NCBI RefSeq assembly: GCF_000340885.1
Contig: NC_020291.1
Span: 5,331,001 to 5,395,000, forward strand
Source of the DNA: Clostridium saccharoperbutylacetonicum N1-4(HMT)
Lineage (GTDB): Bacteria; Bacillota; Clostridia; Clostridiales; Clostridiaceae
Direction: 5' to 3'
DNA length: 64,000 bases
Under the pieces are notes generated by a model that was not told where the DNA came from, made no database searches, and saw only the letters and a program-made list of their open reading frames with translations. Positions 28,620 through 38,223 of the stretch are shown one piece after another (position 1 is the first letter of the stretch; each line of letters starts with the position of its first letter). The position numbers were made by a program, and so were the translations under genes.

Positions 28620-30383
28620 TTAATTCAAACTATAATACAATCCTCTAAGTTTCATAAGTTCCTCATGAGTCCCTTCCTCTGCAATTCCCTTATTAGCAAT
28701 ATATAAAATCCTATCTGCATCCCTTATGGTGGATAATCTATGAGCAACTATAAATGCAGTTTTATCTTTAAGGATTACATCCATTGCCTTTTTAATTAAA
28801 TTTTCTGTTTCTGTATCTATTGAACTTGTTGCTTCATCTAGTATAATAACTGACGGATTCTTAAGAATTATACGAGCAAAACTTATAAGCTGTTTTTCAC
28901 CTGCTGATAGTCCTGCTCCACGTTCTTCTAACTCTTGATAAAAGCCATCCTTCATTTTATTTATACATTTATCTGCAAAAATAGTTTTAGCAGCTTCAAT
29001 ACATTCATCATCTGTAGCCTCTGGTCTTCCATATCTTATATTGTCAATAACAGTTCCTTTGAATATAAATGGATCTTGCATTAATACACCAACCTCTCTA
29101 CGAAGAGAAGCAAGAGTCGCATCTTTTACATCAATACCATCTATCTTAACCTTACCATTCTTTACATCATAAAATCTTGTAATAGTATTTATTACTGTAG
29201 TTTTACCTGCACCTGTTGGTCCCACTAAGGCAATAGTTTCTCCTGGCTTTACATTCAAAGTAAAATTTTCTAAAACATTTATATCATCTTCATATGCGAA
29301 GGTGATGTTTTCAAAATCAATCTGTCCCTTAACATCCTTAAGCTCTACTCCACTATCCTTACTTTCAATATCAACAGGATAGTCAATAGTATCAAATATT
29401 TGCTCTAAATTTGAACTTACCTGAGCTAGCTGCTGGATAATAACAGCAACCTGCGTGATAGGTCCACTAAAAAGACTCATATAGCTTATGAAAGCAATAA
29501 CTGTACCTGCATCTATACTATTATTGCCGTGAAGCATCATATATAAGGATATTCCAAAAAGACAAAGGGTTCCGATATTCCAAAATACTTCAACTGTAGG
29601 TGTATTTAATTCATTTCTCATAAATATTTTCATCCAAGTTTTAGCACAAGTTTCTTGAATCTCCATATACACTTTTTCATTAATAGCACTTCTATTATTA
29701 TTTTTAACTATTTTTTCACCCATAATTGATTCCACAAGAAATGCTGTTCTATTTGAATTCCTAGCTCTGAGATATGCAAATAATTTTCTTATTACATATC
29801 TTAACCCAAAAACACAAACCATCATTGGAATAACTGCTCCCAAAACTATAGCTGTAAGCTGCACACTTATCGCCAGCATAAATACTGTTACAGCTACTAT
29901 CTTTACTATATAAACAAGAAATAGCAGCAAATTATTTGTGAAAAAGTTGGCTAAATCGTTAATATAATCTGTAACACGCACAACAATCTTACCATCTGGT
30001 CTTGAATCAAAGTAATCAAAAGGCAGTTCCTGCAGCTTATAGAATATATCCTTTCTTATTTGTGCAATTATATTATGTCCCATCTTACCCATAAGTCTTT
30101 GATGAGCAAAATTGATACCAATCTCAATACCAGCTAAGGTAACAAATCCAATAATTATAAGTAGTAATTCACCATAATCTTTAGCTATAACTGTATGGTT
30201 AATTATATATCTAAGTAATAGTGGTGCGGTCATAGAAGCCGTAGCTGCAATCAACATCAAAAAACATATAAGCATAAAAACTTTTTTATATGGAAGTACA
30301 TATTTTATAGTTCTTCCAAGTTGTTTAATATCTATTTCCTTTTGAATAATCTCGTCCTGAAAATAAGTATTTCTCTGGGCCAT
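28620..30383 (-). CDS. ABC exporter half-transporter, consensus-site subunit
   Basis: A 587-residue half-transporter: six membrane helices (1-310) fused to an ATPase domain. Walker A is GPTGAGKTT, the signature is LSAGEKQ (a deviation from LSGGQ) and Walker B is VIILDEATSSID with the catalytic Glu kept. It would pair with the next upstream gene (5-nt gap) into a heterodimeric exporter of the TM287/288 or BmrCD type. Such exporters move drugs, lipids or peptides; a role in sugar export or efflux of toxic aromatics from hemicellulose is only a possibility raised by its position. Confidence 0.9.
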   Translation of the reverse strand: MAQRNTYFQDEIIQKEIDIKQLGRTIKYVLPYKKVFMLICFLMLIAATASMTAPLLLRYIINHTVIAKDYGELLLIIIGFVTLAGIEIGINFAHQRLMGKMGHNIIAQIRKDIFYKLQELPFDYFDSRPDGKIVVRVTDYINDLANFFTNNLLLFLVYIVKIVAVTVFMLAISVQLTAIVLGAVIPMMVCVFGLRYVIRKLFAYLRARNSNRTAFLVESIMGEKIVKNNNRSAINEKVYMEIQETCAKTWMKIFMRNELNTPTVEVFWNIGTLCLFGISLYMMLHGNNSIDAGTVIAFISYMSLFSGPITQVAVIIQQLAQVSSNLEQIFDTIDYPVDIESKDSGVELKDVKGQIDFENITFAYEDDINVLENFTLNVKPGETIALVGPTGAGKTTVINTITRFYDVKNGKVKIDGIDVKDATLASLRREVGVLMQDPFIFKGTVIDNIRYGRPEATDDECIEAAKTIFADKCINKMKDGFYQELEERGAGLSAGEKQLISFARIILKNPSVIILDEATSSIDTETENLIKKAMDVILKDKTAFIVAHRLSTIRDADRILYIANKGIAEEGTHEELMKLRGLYYSLN

Positions 30384-30388
30384 TTTCC

Positions 30389-32209
30389 TTACACCTCACC
30401 TTCTGCTAAAGCATCAAAGTCAATAACAGATTTTCTCTGTGCTTCTTGAATTTCATATACATTAGCAAAGTGTCCTTTAAGTTTCATCAATTCCGCAAAG
30501 GTTCCTTTTTCTAAAATCTTTCCATCCTGCATATATATTATTTCATCGCAATCTATTACTGATGACATTCTGTGAGCTGAAATAAAAATAGTTTTATCAG
30601 GATAATGCTTTTTAATATCTGTTAGAAGTTTCTTCTCAGTATCAACATCTAAAGCACTAGTTGAATCATCCAATATAAGTATAGGTGCATCTTTAAGCAG
30701 TGCTCTAGCTATAGAAACTCTTTGTTTCTGTCCTCCTGAAATACCAATACCCTTCTCTCCAACAATAGTGTCATATCCTACTGGAAGTTTTTTAACAAAA
30801 TTATGTGCTTGAGCATGTTTTGCTGCCTTAATAACTTCTTCCTTTTCAATATCAGGCTTTGCATATGCTATATTAGAGTCTATTGTGTTAGAGAAAAGAA
30901 ACACATCCTGAAATACATATGAAAAACTGCTTCTTAGTGCTGTTAATGAATACTCCCTAATATCTTTTCCATTTATTTCAATTTTCCCACTAGTTAAATC
31001 ATGGATACGTACCAAAGATTCCAAAAGTACACTCTTTCCACTTCCTGTGCCTCCTACTATACCAATCTTTTTGCCATAAGGAACCTCAATACTTATGTCT
31101 TTAAGCACCTCATTACCTTCCATAACAAGATATGCATTATTAATGCGGATATTAGGAACACCTGTTATTTTCACATTTTCTACTGTTTCAATTATCTTAG
31201 ACTTACAATTCATAAAATTCATCATTTTTTGTCCGGATACAAACTGTTGCTGCATTTGAAACAACATGTTATTAATTTGTGAAATATTGTCCATCATCTT
31301 AAGCACATAGTTAGAACAAGCAAAAAGAAATCCTATAAGCATATATCCTTTGATAACAAGAATTGTACTAACAGCAATGGTTCCAATATATGCTATCTGC
31401 TTAATTGAGCTAAATACAACTTCAAACTTAGACGATAGCTTAACTTGATTGATATATGAATCTTTTAATTTTTCATTAGCTTTATCGAATTTTTTCTTTT
31501 CAATATCTTCATTTGTGAACGAGCGAACCAAACGTACTGCTTCAATATTCTCTTGAACATTTAAACTCACCTCACTGTTGCCTTTTCTTATATTTTTATA
31601 ATTGATCCTTGCTGCTTTTCTAAATTTCATCAAGGCCACAACAAAAAATGGCATAATAATTAATGGGATAGCAAGCAGACTAATATTAATACGACATAAT
31701 AAAAATCCACATATTATAAGTACAAATAAACTATCAAATATATTAGGAATCATTCTACAAAAAAGTTCCTTATACATAATTGTATCTGAATTCAGGGTTG
31801 TTAGAAGTTCTCCCGTATTATACTCAGCAACAGTCTCACTATCTAACTCCATAAGTTTACGAAAGGTTACTGCTCTTAAGTCTGTCTCTAAATTAAGACC
31901 AAGATGCTGATTAATAACATTTTTAACATAAATAAAAATTATCCTTGTAAGTAGAAAAATCATAAAAATAACTACTAAGCTAAAAAAAAGCTTCATTGAA
32001 TGAATCTGACCATATTTTTCATTGAGCATAAATGAAAATATACCATCATTTGTAGGTTTATTATCACAAATAACATAATCTATAAACATTTCTGAAAGCA
32101 GTGGAATCATCAAATCTGCAATTATGGCAGCAAAACTTATAATCTGAGCTGTAATTGCCAATGGTAAGTTCCTCTTCCAATATTTAAACCCAAATTTCAG
32201 TACTTCCAT
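30389..32209 (-). CDS. ABC exporter half-transporter, degenerate-site subunit
   Basis: A 606-residue half-transporter with six membrane helices and a C-terminal ATPase domain. Walker A is GGTGSGKS, the signature ISGGQKQ, and Walker B is LILDDSTSALD, where Asp replaces the catalytic Glu. Together with the nonstandard LSAGEKQ of its partner this is the hallmark of a heterodimer with one active and one degenerate ATP site. First gene after a hairpin terminator (32275-32300), so it may start its own transcript running on into GH115. Confidence 0.9.
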   Translation of the reverse strand: MEVLKFGFKYWKRNLPLAITAQIISFAAIIADLMIPLLSEMFIDYVICDNKPTNDGIFSFMLNEKYGQIHSMKLFFSLVVIFMIFLLTRIIFIYVKNVINQHLGLNLETDLRAVTFRKLMELDSETVAEYNTGELLTTLNSDTIMYKELFCRMIPNIFDSLFVLIICGFLLCRINISLLAIPLIIMPFFVVALMKFRKAARINYKNIRKGNSEVSLNVQENIEAVRLVRSFTNEDIEKKKFDKANEKLKDSYINQVKLSSKFEVVFSSIKQIAYIGTIAVSTILVIKGYMLIGFLFACSNYVLKMMDNISQINNMLFQMQQQFVSGQKMMNFMNCKSKIIETVENVKITGVPNIRINNAYLVMEGNEVLKDISIEVPYGKKIGIVGGTGSGKSVLLESLVRIHDLTSGKIEINGKDIREYSLTALRSSFSYVFQDVFLFSNTIDSNIAYAKPDIEKEEVIKAAKHAQAHNFVKKLPVGYDTIVGEKGIGISGGQKQRVSIARALLKDAPILILDDSTSALDVDTEKKLLTDIKKHYPDKTIFISAHRMSSVIDCDEIIYMQDGKILEKGTFAELMKLKGHFANVYEIQEAQRKSVIDFDALAEGEV

Positions 32210-32274
32210 TGAAAAACCTCCTTTGCCATACTATAAAAGCATTTTTTATAATATAGGTATGCATAGCAATAAAA

Positions 32275-32300
32275 TTATAGGTGGTATTATCCACCTATAA
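32275..32300 (-). terminator. Hairpin terminator after the SGNH hydrolase gene
   Basis: A perfect 10-bp stem (32275-32284 with 32291-32300) and 6-nt loop, followed on the minus strand by TTTTATTG. It lies 23 nt after the SGNH stop codon and is a good intrinsic terminator, perhaps leaky. Confidence 0.75.
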
Positions 32301-32323
32301 CTTGATGTTGAATTTGGAACTTT

Positions 32324-34039
32324 CTAGTTATATCCAAATCCAAGAATTGTAAAGTACTTATCAAAACTATCATCTGACATCTTAATTTCAATATTATGTT
32401 CCTTACTAATCTCCTCTTGATATAAAATTACAGCATTGCAATGTGTCCAGCCTACTGCTTGAGGATCTGCTGTTAAAATATAAGTACCATCAACATAGAT
32501 ATCAGCCTTACCAAAATCAATACTTGCAGTATCTTTAAAGACTAACAGTAAACTTCGACTTTTAACTTTTAAACGGAAACTTTCCCTTCCAGATTCAGGT
32601 GCATGCATCCAATTATATGGAAATTCAGGCGTTCCTTGAGACTCACAATCCACTTCCACAAATTGAAGATCTTTATCTGTTTCTTTAAAACTTCCTTGCT
32701 CTATTACTGCTCCACATGAATTATCCTTTTTATCAATTAGATGTACATCTAAAAATGAATTACCTATAGCTGGAGCTATATCCAATTCAATATCCATTTC
32801 ATCGCAAGCATTCTTTGAAGTCTGTTCGAATAAATATGCAAGAGAGTCTGTCATTATAGTATGTCCATCGTTTGTAGGATGATATATATCATAAAAGAAC
32901 TGTCTCTTGGTTATTATATTTCCCTCTTCTCTAGTAAGCTTAAATTGCTCAACCACAGCATCAGATATACTTACCATTGGCAAATTATATAACCTTCCAA
33001 CTGGAGAAAGTCTTTCTTGAAGATTCCAGTCATTAGCAAATACACTGAATAATAATATCACTGCTGGCTTATTTTTAGCAGAAAGTATATTTAAAACCAA
33101 GCTTTCATAACATATACCTTTTGTCTCATCTCCTTCATCATTTACTGCAAATTCAACAACTACAATATCAGAGGTTACTCTTCCATCTCTTAAAACCTCT
33201 CTGTCATATCTTATAAGACCCAGTTCTGAAGGCGTTCCTCCCACTCCAGCTTTTACAAAATGAACATTTTCTCCATCACCTTTTCCAAACATTTCTTTAA
33301 ACTTTAAGTATGATCTATAAGCATAACAGTTTGTATTTGTTGGTTTTGCCCCAGCCCCTTGGGTAATTGACCCACCTATATAAGCAACAGTTACATCTTC
33401 TCCTCTTTCAGCCTTATCTATAGCAGCTTTAAGTCTTTTGTTATTCCCTATATTTAATAGAGATTTCTTAATCATCGAATTATACTTGTCACTTCCAAAT
33501 TCTACTGGTGGATCTATTGAAATTTCAGGCACTTCATAGCCATCATTGAGATAAACCTTAACCGTTACCTCTGCTGTTAGTTCTGGCTTTTCAAACTCAA
33601 AAGCCATCTTTCCAACAACATCATCATCTTTTGACCACTCATAATCTTTAAGCGTAATAATTACTTCTGATCCATCCTTAGTACAAGGAATTTTAATAAG
33701 TGTTCCACTTTTATACCTGTCTAATTTTCCGTAATTATGAAGTACAAAGTCGATATTTCCTACATCTTTTGAGGCTTTTACACAAACTCCAATGCTGTGA
33801 ACCAATTTATGAACACCTTCGCAACTTTTTAGTGCAGTTAGAATATTTTCATCCTCAACCCCTCCTACAAAATTAGCATCAAACGCAAATCTTCCTTCAT
33901 CTAAATAAACTTCTTGAGAAGGTTTACCTTCAAATCGTGCAGTAGCTTCTATAAGTTTATTTATCATTATATAAAAACCACTACGCTTTTTCTGTGGATC
34001 TTTAGGTGCTTTAGGCCCTGATTCTATATTATTTATCAT
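32324..34039 (-). CDS. SGNH/GDSL hydrolase, probable carbohydrate esterase
   Basis: A 571-residue protein. An N-terminal beta-rich domain (to about 215) precedes an SGNH esterase domain with block I YIGGSITQGAGA (nucleophile Ser), a Gly-containing GVGGTPSELGL, block III FAVNDEGD and block V DIYHPTNDGH (catalytic Asp and His). A C-terminal beta-domain follows. The layout resembles carbohydrate esterases acting on acetylated hemicellulose; with the xylan enzymes around it, acetyl-xylo-oligosaccharide esterase is the best guess. No signal peptide. The start at 34039 was chosen because GGAGG lies 8 nt before it; the ATG 15 nt upstream has no such spacing. Confidence 0.8.
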   Translation of the reverse strand: MINNIESGPKAPKDPQKKRSGFYIMINKLIEATARFEGKPSQEVYLDEGRFAFDANFVGGVEDENILTALKSCEGVHKLVHSIGVCVKASKDVGNIDFVLHNYGKLDRYKSGTLIKIPCTKDGSEVIITLKDYEWSKDDDVVGKMAFEFEKPELTAEVTVKVYLNDGYEVPEISIDPPVEFGSDKYNSMIKKSLLNIGNNKRLKAAIDKAERGEDVTVAYIGGSITQGAGAKPTNTNCYAYRSYLKFKEMFGKGDGENVHFVKAGVGGTPSELGLIRYDREVLRDGRVTSDIVVVEFAVNDEGDETKGICYESLVLNILSAKNKPAVILLFSVFANDWNLQERLSPVGRLYNLPMVSISDAVVEQFKLTREEGNIITKRQFFYDIYHPTNDGHTIMTDSLAYLFEQTSKNACDEMDIELDIAPAIGNSFLDVHLIDKKDNSCGAVIEQGSFKETDKDLQFVEVDCESQGTPEFPYNWMHAPESGRESFRLKVKSRSLLLVFKDTASIDFGKADIYVDGTYILTADPQAVGWTHCNAVILYQEEISKEHNIEIKMSDDSFDKYFTILGFGYN

Positions 34040-34228
34040 ATTCTTATCCTCCATCCTTTAATTTTCTCTATCAATATTTCTCTCATCATCCTATGATCAA
34101 ATAATCCCTTAAAAACTTAATAATTCTATGTCTATTTTGCAAAAAAATTATTCACAATTCAAAGAGCTCCGAGGTAAATCAACATTAATTGATCATTGAG
34201 TATTTAAAATTGATAATTTCAATAGAAC

Positions 34229-34544
34229 TATAGATATCCAAATGAATAATCAAACTTATAAATGGACTATACATGCATCATTGAGAAATTATAATCGTAA
34301 CACTACACTAGAAATTAGATACATTTTTCTGGAAGCAGGCATGTGAAATTTAGCTGATGATGGTTCTTAATGGGGGCTTGTTTCATTTTCAGCTTGTCCA
34401 GATTTTACATCTGGAACACGCTGAAATGACGACAAGCTGCCATTTAGAACCTTCCAGTGAAAATTTCACTAGTCCTGTGGAAGATAAATGTATCTGATTT
34501 CGGTAATTGTTACATAAGTATAATTCTTGCATTGTATATCTATA
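34229..34544. repeat. Foldback intergenic element, copy 3 (compact form)
   Basis: About 316 bp, in the opposite orientation to copies 1 and 2, bounded by TATAGATATCC on the left and GTATATCTATA on the right, with TA next to both ends. The apical stem is CCAGAT (34398-34403), loop TTTAC, ATCTGG (34409-34414). Long imperfect pairing extends outward from it: for example 34321-34380 pairs with most of 34431-34490. The left arm is about 40 nt longer. It lies between the stop of the permease gene at 34734 and the start of the SGNH gene. In the rest of 34040-34733 only the hairpin at 34673 and AT-rich sequence are seen. Confidence 0.9.
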
Positions 34545-34672
34545 ATATTATTATCCAAATTTTAAAGTCTCTTTATATCATTTTAAATTAATTTCAAAAA
34601 CTAAACTGGCAATAAATTAATTAATTATAGACATATATTGCACATAATGTTATTTTCTTATAAAATAAAGTA

Positions 34673-34705
34673 CCCATGAAAATCAAACTTTTAGATTTTC
34701 ATGGG
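34673..34705 (-). terminator. Hairpin terminator after the second sugar-importer operon
   Basis: A 12-bp stem (34673-34684 with 34694-34705, CCCATGAAAATC and its complement) closes a 9-nt loop. On the minus strand it follows the permease stop codon by 28 nt and is followed by TACTTTATTTTAT. Nearly the same stem occurs at 46512-46542. Confidence 0.75.
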
Positions 34706-34733
34706 ATTCAAATGTAAGGTTTTAAATATGCTA

Positions 34734-35588
34734 CTAACCTTTTAAAGCACCAGCTGTTAAGCTCTTATGAACTTGACTGCTCATTAGAAGATAAATAATA
34801 ACCGTAGGAATAGTAGCAATAACCAAAGCTGCACCTATTGGCCCCCATTCTGTTGAATATTTCCCAGCCATAGACTGAATTCCTACTGTCAATGGTTTAT
34901 AGGCAGCCTTACTAATAAATACAGTTGCAAACATTAATTCATTCCAAGCTTGCAAGAATGTAAATATGGAAATTGTTGCTACAGCTGGCCTTAATATAGG
35001 CACAATAATACTGAAAAATATTCTATAAATACTGCATCCATCAATACAAGCTGCTTCCTCAATTTCTCTAGGAATAGATTTCATAAAGCTTGTAAGAATA
35101 AGAATAGCCATAGGAATAGCAAACGCCACATAAGGTATAATTAATGCCCAATAAGTGTCCAATAACTTAACTTTACGTAATATTAAAAATATTGGAAGAA
35201 GTGCTGCATGAATTGGTATCATTAACCCTGCCATAAAAAGCAACATTGTTGTATTTCTAAATTTCCATTTCATCCTAACCAATGCATAAGAAGCCATTAG
35301 TGAAACTATTACTGTTAAGAATATAGTAACAGCTGTAATTATTACACTGTTCATAAAGTATACCCCAACATTTGCATTAACTAATGCCTTCCCATAGTTT
35401 TCCCATAAAAACTTTTCAGGCAAACCAATTAAGTTACCTCCAAATATTTCACTATTATTTTTAAGGGAGAATGTTATTAGCCAATATAGTGGGAATATTT
35501 GTATAACTGCCCATATAATGAGCACTATGTATAATAGCTTGTTTACAATTTTCCCTCCAAACATTTTTGAAATATAATCGCTACTCAT
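34734..35588 (-). CDS. Sugar ABC importer permease (MalG type)
   Basis: A 284-residue permease with six membrane helices and the EAA loop EEAACIDGCSIYRIF followed by VPILRP. It forms a CUT1 importer with the permease and binding lipoprotein just upstream. It lies 21 nt after the MalF-type gene and ends the operon before a hairpin terminator. No ATPase gene accompanies it, so an MsmK/UgpC-like ATPase from another locus is expected to be shared. Confidence 0.9.
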   Translation of the reverse strand: MSSDYISKMFGGKIVNKLLYIVLIIWAVIQIFPLYWLITFSLKNNSEIFGGNLIGLPEKFLWENYGKALVNANVGVYFMNSVIITAVTIFLTVIVSLMASYALVRMKWKFRNTTMLLFMAGLMIPIHAALLPIFLILRKVKLLDTYWALIIPYVAFAIPMAILILTSFMKSIPREIEEAACIDGCSIYRIFFSIIVPILRPAVATISIFTFLQAWNELMFATVFISKAAYKPLTVGIQSMAGKYSTEWGPIGAALVIATIPTVIIYLLMSSQVHKSLTAGALKG

Positions 35589-35609
35589 TTTTCATACTCC
35601 TCTACTCAT

Positions 35610-36494
35610 TTATTCCACATCATCAGTTTTGAAAAACTTCTGTATAATTCCTGTAAATACAAGACATTCTATTATTATAAAAATTGCTATGGCACTTCCA
35701 TATCCATACATGCTTCGTACAAATATATTATTAACAAGCAATGTACTTGGTACCTCACTTGCATGGTTAGGCCCACCATTAGTCAATACATATACAAGAT
35801 CAAAAATCTTCAAAGCACCTATAACAGAAAAAGTCACACATACTTTAAGCATAGGTTTTATTAGTGGTATAGTAATTCTAAAAGCCATTTGAATACCTGA
35901 TGCTCCATCAAGTTTTGCGGCTTCATATATATCTGTAGGAATTGATTTTATGGCTGCATACATTAGTAACATATGGTATCCTACGTATTGCCATAATGTA
36001 GGCACAAAGGATGCTCCAAGCGCTGTAGTTGGATCTGCTAACCACGCTTTTGCCATATTTCCAAGACCTATTGATTTCAAAAAACTGTTGAGTAATCCAT
36101 AATCCGGATTATAAATCTTCATCCAAAGTTGTCCAATAACAACAGTAGAAATTATTACAGGTATAAAATAAACGTTTAAAAAAAACTTTTCTCCTTTAAC
36201 TCCATTAGCAAGTACTAATGCTAAAAATAAACTAATTGGTAATTGAATAAACACTGATACAAGAACAAAATATAATGAATTTTTAATTGATAAAGTAAAA
36301 CCACCTGTAGTATTAGCAAAAAGCTCTTTATAATTTTGTAACCCAACAAATACTGGATTTTTTAAGCCATCCCAATCAAGAGTGCTGTAATAACCTGAAA
36401 TAAATATAGGTAGAAATACTATTAGAATAAAAAAAATCAGTGCAGGAAATAAAAAAAACATTATAGCTTTTTTATCCGAAAGAACCTTATCCAT
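35610..36494 (-). CDS. Sugar ABC importer permease (MalF type)
   Basis: A 294-residue permease with six membrane helices and EAA loop YEAAKLDGASGIQMAF followed by IPLIKP. It is the first permease of the importer whose binding protein is encoded at 36746-38053. A complex hairpin region in the 251-nt gap before it may set expression relative to the binding protein. AAGGAGG precedes the ATG. Confidence 0.9.
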   Translation of the reverse strand: MDKVLSDKKAIMFFLFPALIFFILIVFLPIFISGYYSTLDWDGLKNPVFVGLQNYKELFANTTGGFTLSIKNSLYFVLVSVFIQLPISLFLALVLANGVKGEKFFLNVYFIPVIISTVVIGQLWMKIYNPDYGLLNSFLKSIGLGNMAKAWLADPTTALGASFVPTLWQYVGYHMLLMYAAIKSIPTDIYEAAKLDGASGIQMAFRITIPLIKPMLKVCVTFSVIGALKIFDLVYVLTNGGPNHASEVPSTLLVNNIFVRSMYGYGSAIAIFIIIECLVFTGIIQKFFKTDDVE

Positions 36495-36594
36495 TGTTAA
36501 CCTCCTTAAAAATAAGTCATTTTGAAATAATTATCATATTCAATTTACCGAATAATATCTTTCCTATATTACCCGTAGAAAAACAAAGTAGTAT

Positions 36595-36670
36595 AAATCC
36601 AATCAAAGGATTCATAAACTGTATATATTAGATTGGATTTGTAGAAATCTATAAATTCCACAAATCCAAT
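36595..36670 (-). promoter_or_regulatory. Overlapping alternative hairpins between binding-protein and permease genes
   Basis: Three related arms occur: AAATCCAATC (36595-36604), ATTGGATTTGT within 36631-36642, and ACAAATCCAAT (36660-36670). The middle arm can pair fully with either outer arm, giving two mutually exclusive hairpins. On the transcribed strand the 36632-36670 hairpin forms first. It probably protects the binding-protein mRNA end or limits read-through into the permease genes. Confidence 0.65.
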
Positions 36671-36745
36671 TGTATTTAAGAACTTATTGACAAGGATCAA
36701 GTTAAAATGAAGTATTAACTTCTGTTCCTCTTCAAATTTAAAACA

Positions 36746-38053
36746 TTACTTGGCATTCATTTTTTGCATATCTTTGGCAAATTGTTCTGGTGTAACTTGT
36801 AATGAGAACAATTGTGTTAATTCTTTTTGATAATCGTCACCATCTTTAGTTGACAATTTAGAATTAAACCATAAAGTGGTTGTCTTTGCTTCCTTAAGAT
36901 TTTTAGCTATTTGTAAATTTAAAGGGTCAATTTTAGATTCATCTACATCCATTTTCCAAGTTGGTATTCCAGCACCTGCTAAATATGCTTCTTTTGAGTG
37001 GTGTTCAGTAATATATTTTTGAAGTTTAACTGCTTCTTCTTTATGTTGTGTTTTAGCACTTACAAAGAATCCTTCAGCAGCTCCACCTGTAAAATCATTA
37101 ATGTCGCCTTTTCCACCTTCAATAGTTGGGAATTTCAATGCAAGGACTTTACCTTTAATCTTAGATCCATCTTTATCGATATTACCAACAGTCCAGCTAC
37201 CATTTACATACATTGGAATTTTACCTTCGTAAAACCCTATTTCTGATTCATCTCTTGTTACACCAAGAGCACCATCATTAAATGCTTGTAGTTTTACTAA
37301 TTCTTGAAATTTTGCAGCAGCATCTATAAAACCTGGATCTTCATAAGAACCTTTTTTCTCAAGTGCATCATTAACTACCTTAGCACCTGCATCACGAATA
37401 GACATAATATCAAAATACTGTGTTGTAGGCCATTCATCCTTGGCACCTACAGTCATAGGTGTAATTCCCTTAGCTCTGAAAGCTTTAACTGCAGTTACTA
37501 ATTCATTATAAGTTTCAGGAATCTTAATTCCATTTTGATCAAACAATTCTTTATTTACAAAGAATACTGCGGTTGCTTGTGTATAAGGTAAACCATATAC
37601 TTTTCCATCAAAAGTCATATTAGATAAAACTCCTGGAAGTAATCTATCTTTAGTTCCATCATTTAAATAATCGTCTATAGGTAAAATTTTTCCAGCATCC
37701 ACATAACCTTTGACAGACCCTCCAGCCTGTGAGTAGAAAACATCTGGAAGTTCATCCCCAGCTGCTGCTGTCTTAATTTTAGTATCATAAGCTTTAGCTT
37801 CTGTTTCATCAATATCTAGCTTAATGTTAGGGTTTTCTTTTTGAAAGTCATCTAATACCTTAAGAAAAGGTTTTCTGTTCGACTCACTATCAGCAGCCCA
37901 TACATGCCATAATTTTAAAGTAACTTGTTTTGAATCACCAGACGCATTAGCACTTTTACTATCGCCTGAAGAGCTTGATCCACAGCCAACTGCACTAGTT
38001 ACTAATAATAAAGACATAGAAATAGTTGCAAGTTTTTTTAAGACATTTTTCAT
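36746..38053 (-). CDS. Extracellular sugar-binding lipoprotein (family 1)
   Basis: A 435-residue binding protein with signal peptide and lipobox SAVGC (lipidated Cys24), followed by a Ser-rich linker and a family-1 sugar-binding fold (LKLWHVWAAD, YGLPYTQATAVFFVNKELF, GGAAEGFFVSAKT). It is the receptor of the importer at 34734-36494. Substrate is unknown; the neighbouring YesMN pair and hemicellulases suggest an oligosaccharide from plant cell wall. A cre-like site lies 117 bp upstream. A GGGGG ribosome site precedes the ATG. Confidence 0.9.
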   Translation of the reverse strand: MKNVLKKLATISMSLLLVTSAVGCGSSSSGDSKSANASGDSKQVTLKLWHVWAADSESNRKPFLKVLDDFQKENPNIKLDIDETEAKAYDTKIKTAAAGDELPDVFYSQAGGSVKGYVDAGKILPIDDYLNDGTKDRLLPGVLSNMTFDGKVYGLPYTQATAVFFVNKELFDQNGIKIPETYNELVTAVKAFRAKGITPMTVGAKDEWPTTQYFDIMSIRDAGAKVVNDALEKKGSYEDPGFIDAAAKFQELVKLQAFNDGALGVTRDESEIGFYEGKIPMYVNGSWTVGNIDKDGSKIKGKVLALKFPTIEGGKGDINDFTGGAAEGFFVSAKTQHKEEAVKLQKYITEHHSKEAYLAGAGIPTWKMDVDESKIDPLNLQIAKNLKEAKTTTLWFNSKLSTKDGDDYQKELTQLFSLQVTPEQFAKDMQKMNAK

Positions 38054-38169
38054 TTTTTTACCCCCTGAAATTAATCATTATTTTTTTATTTTACAGTATT
38101 TATTTTAGTTCACTCTTAGCTTAGTTAGAACGTAAAATATTTACTTAAATGGGTAGTTTTTTTACATCT

Positions 38170-38183
38170 TTAAATCGTTTTCA
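38170..38183 (-). promoter_or_regulatory. cre-like site upstream of binding-protein gene
   Basis: Read on the minus strand the bases are TGAAAACGATTTAA, matching the CcpA consensus TGWAARCGYTTWNN except for one position after the central CG. It lies in the 170-bp gap between the response regulator and binding-protein genes. CcpA repression of the second importer is inferred. Confidence 0.5.
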
Positions 38184-38223
38184 TTAATAACACATATAAT
38201 TTATTCTACTTTTGTAATCCCCT

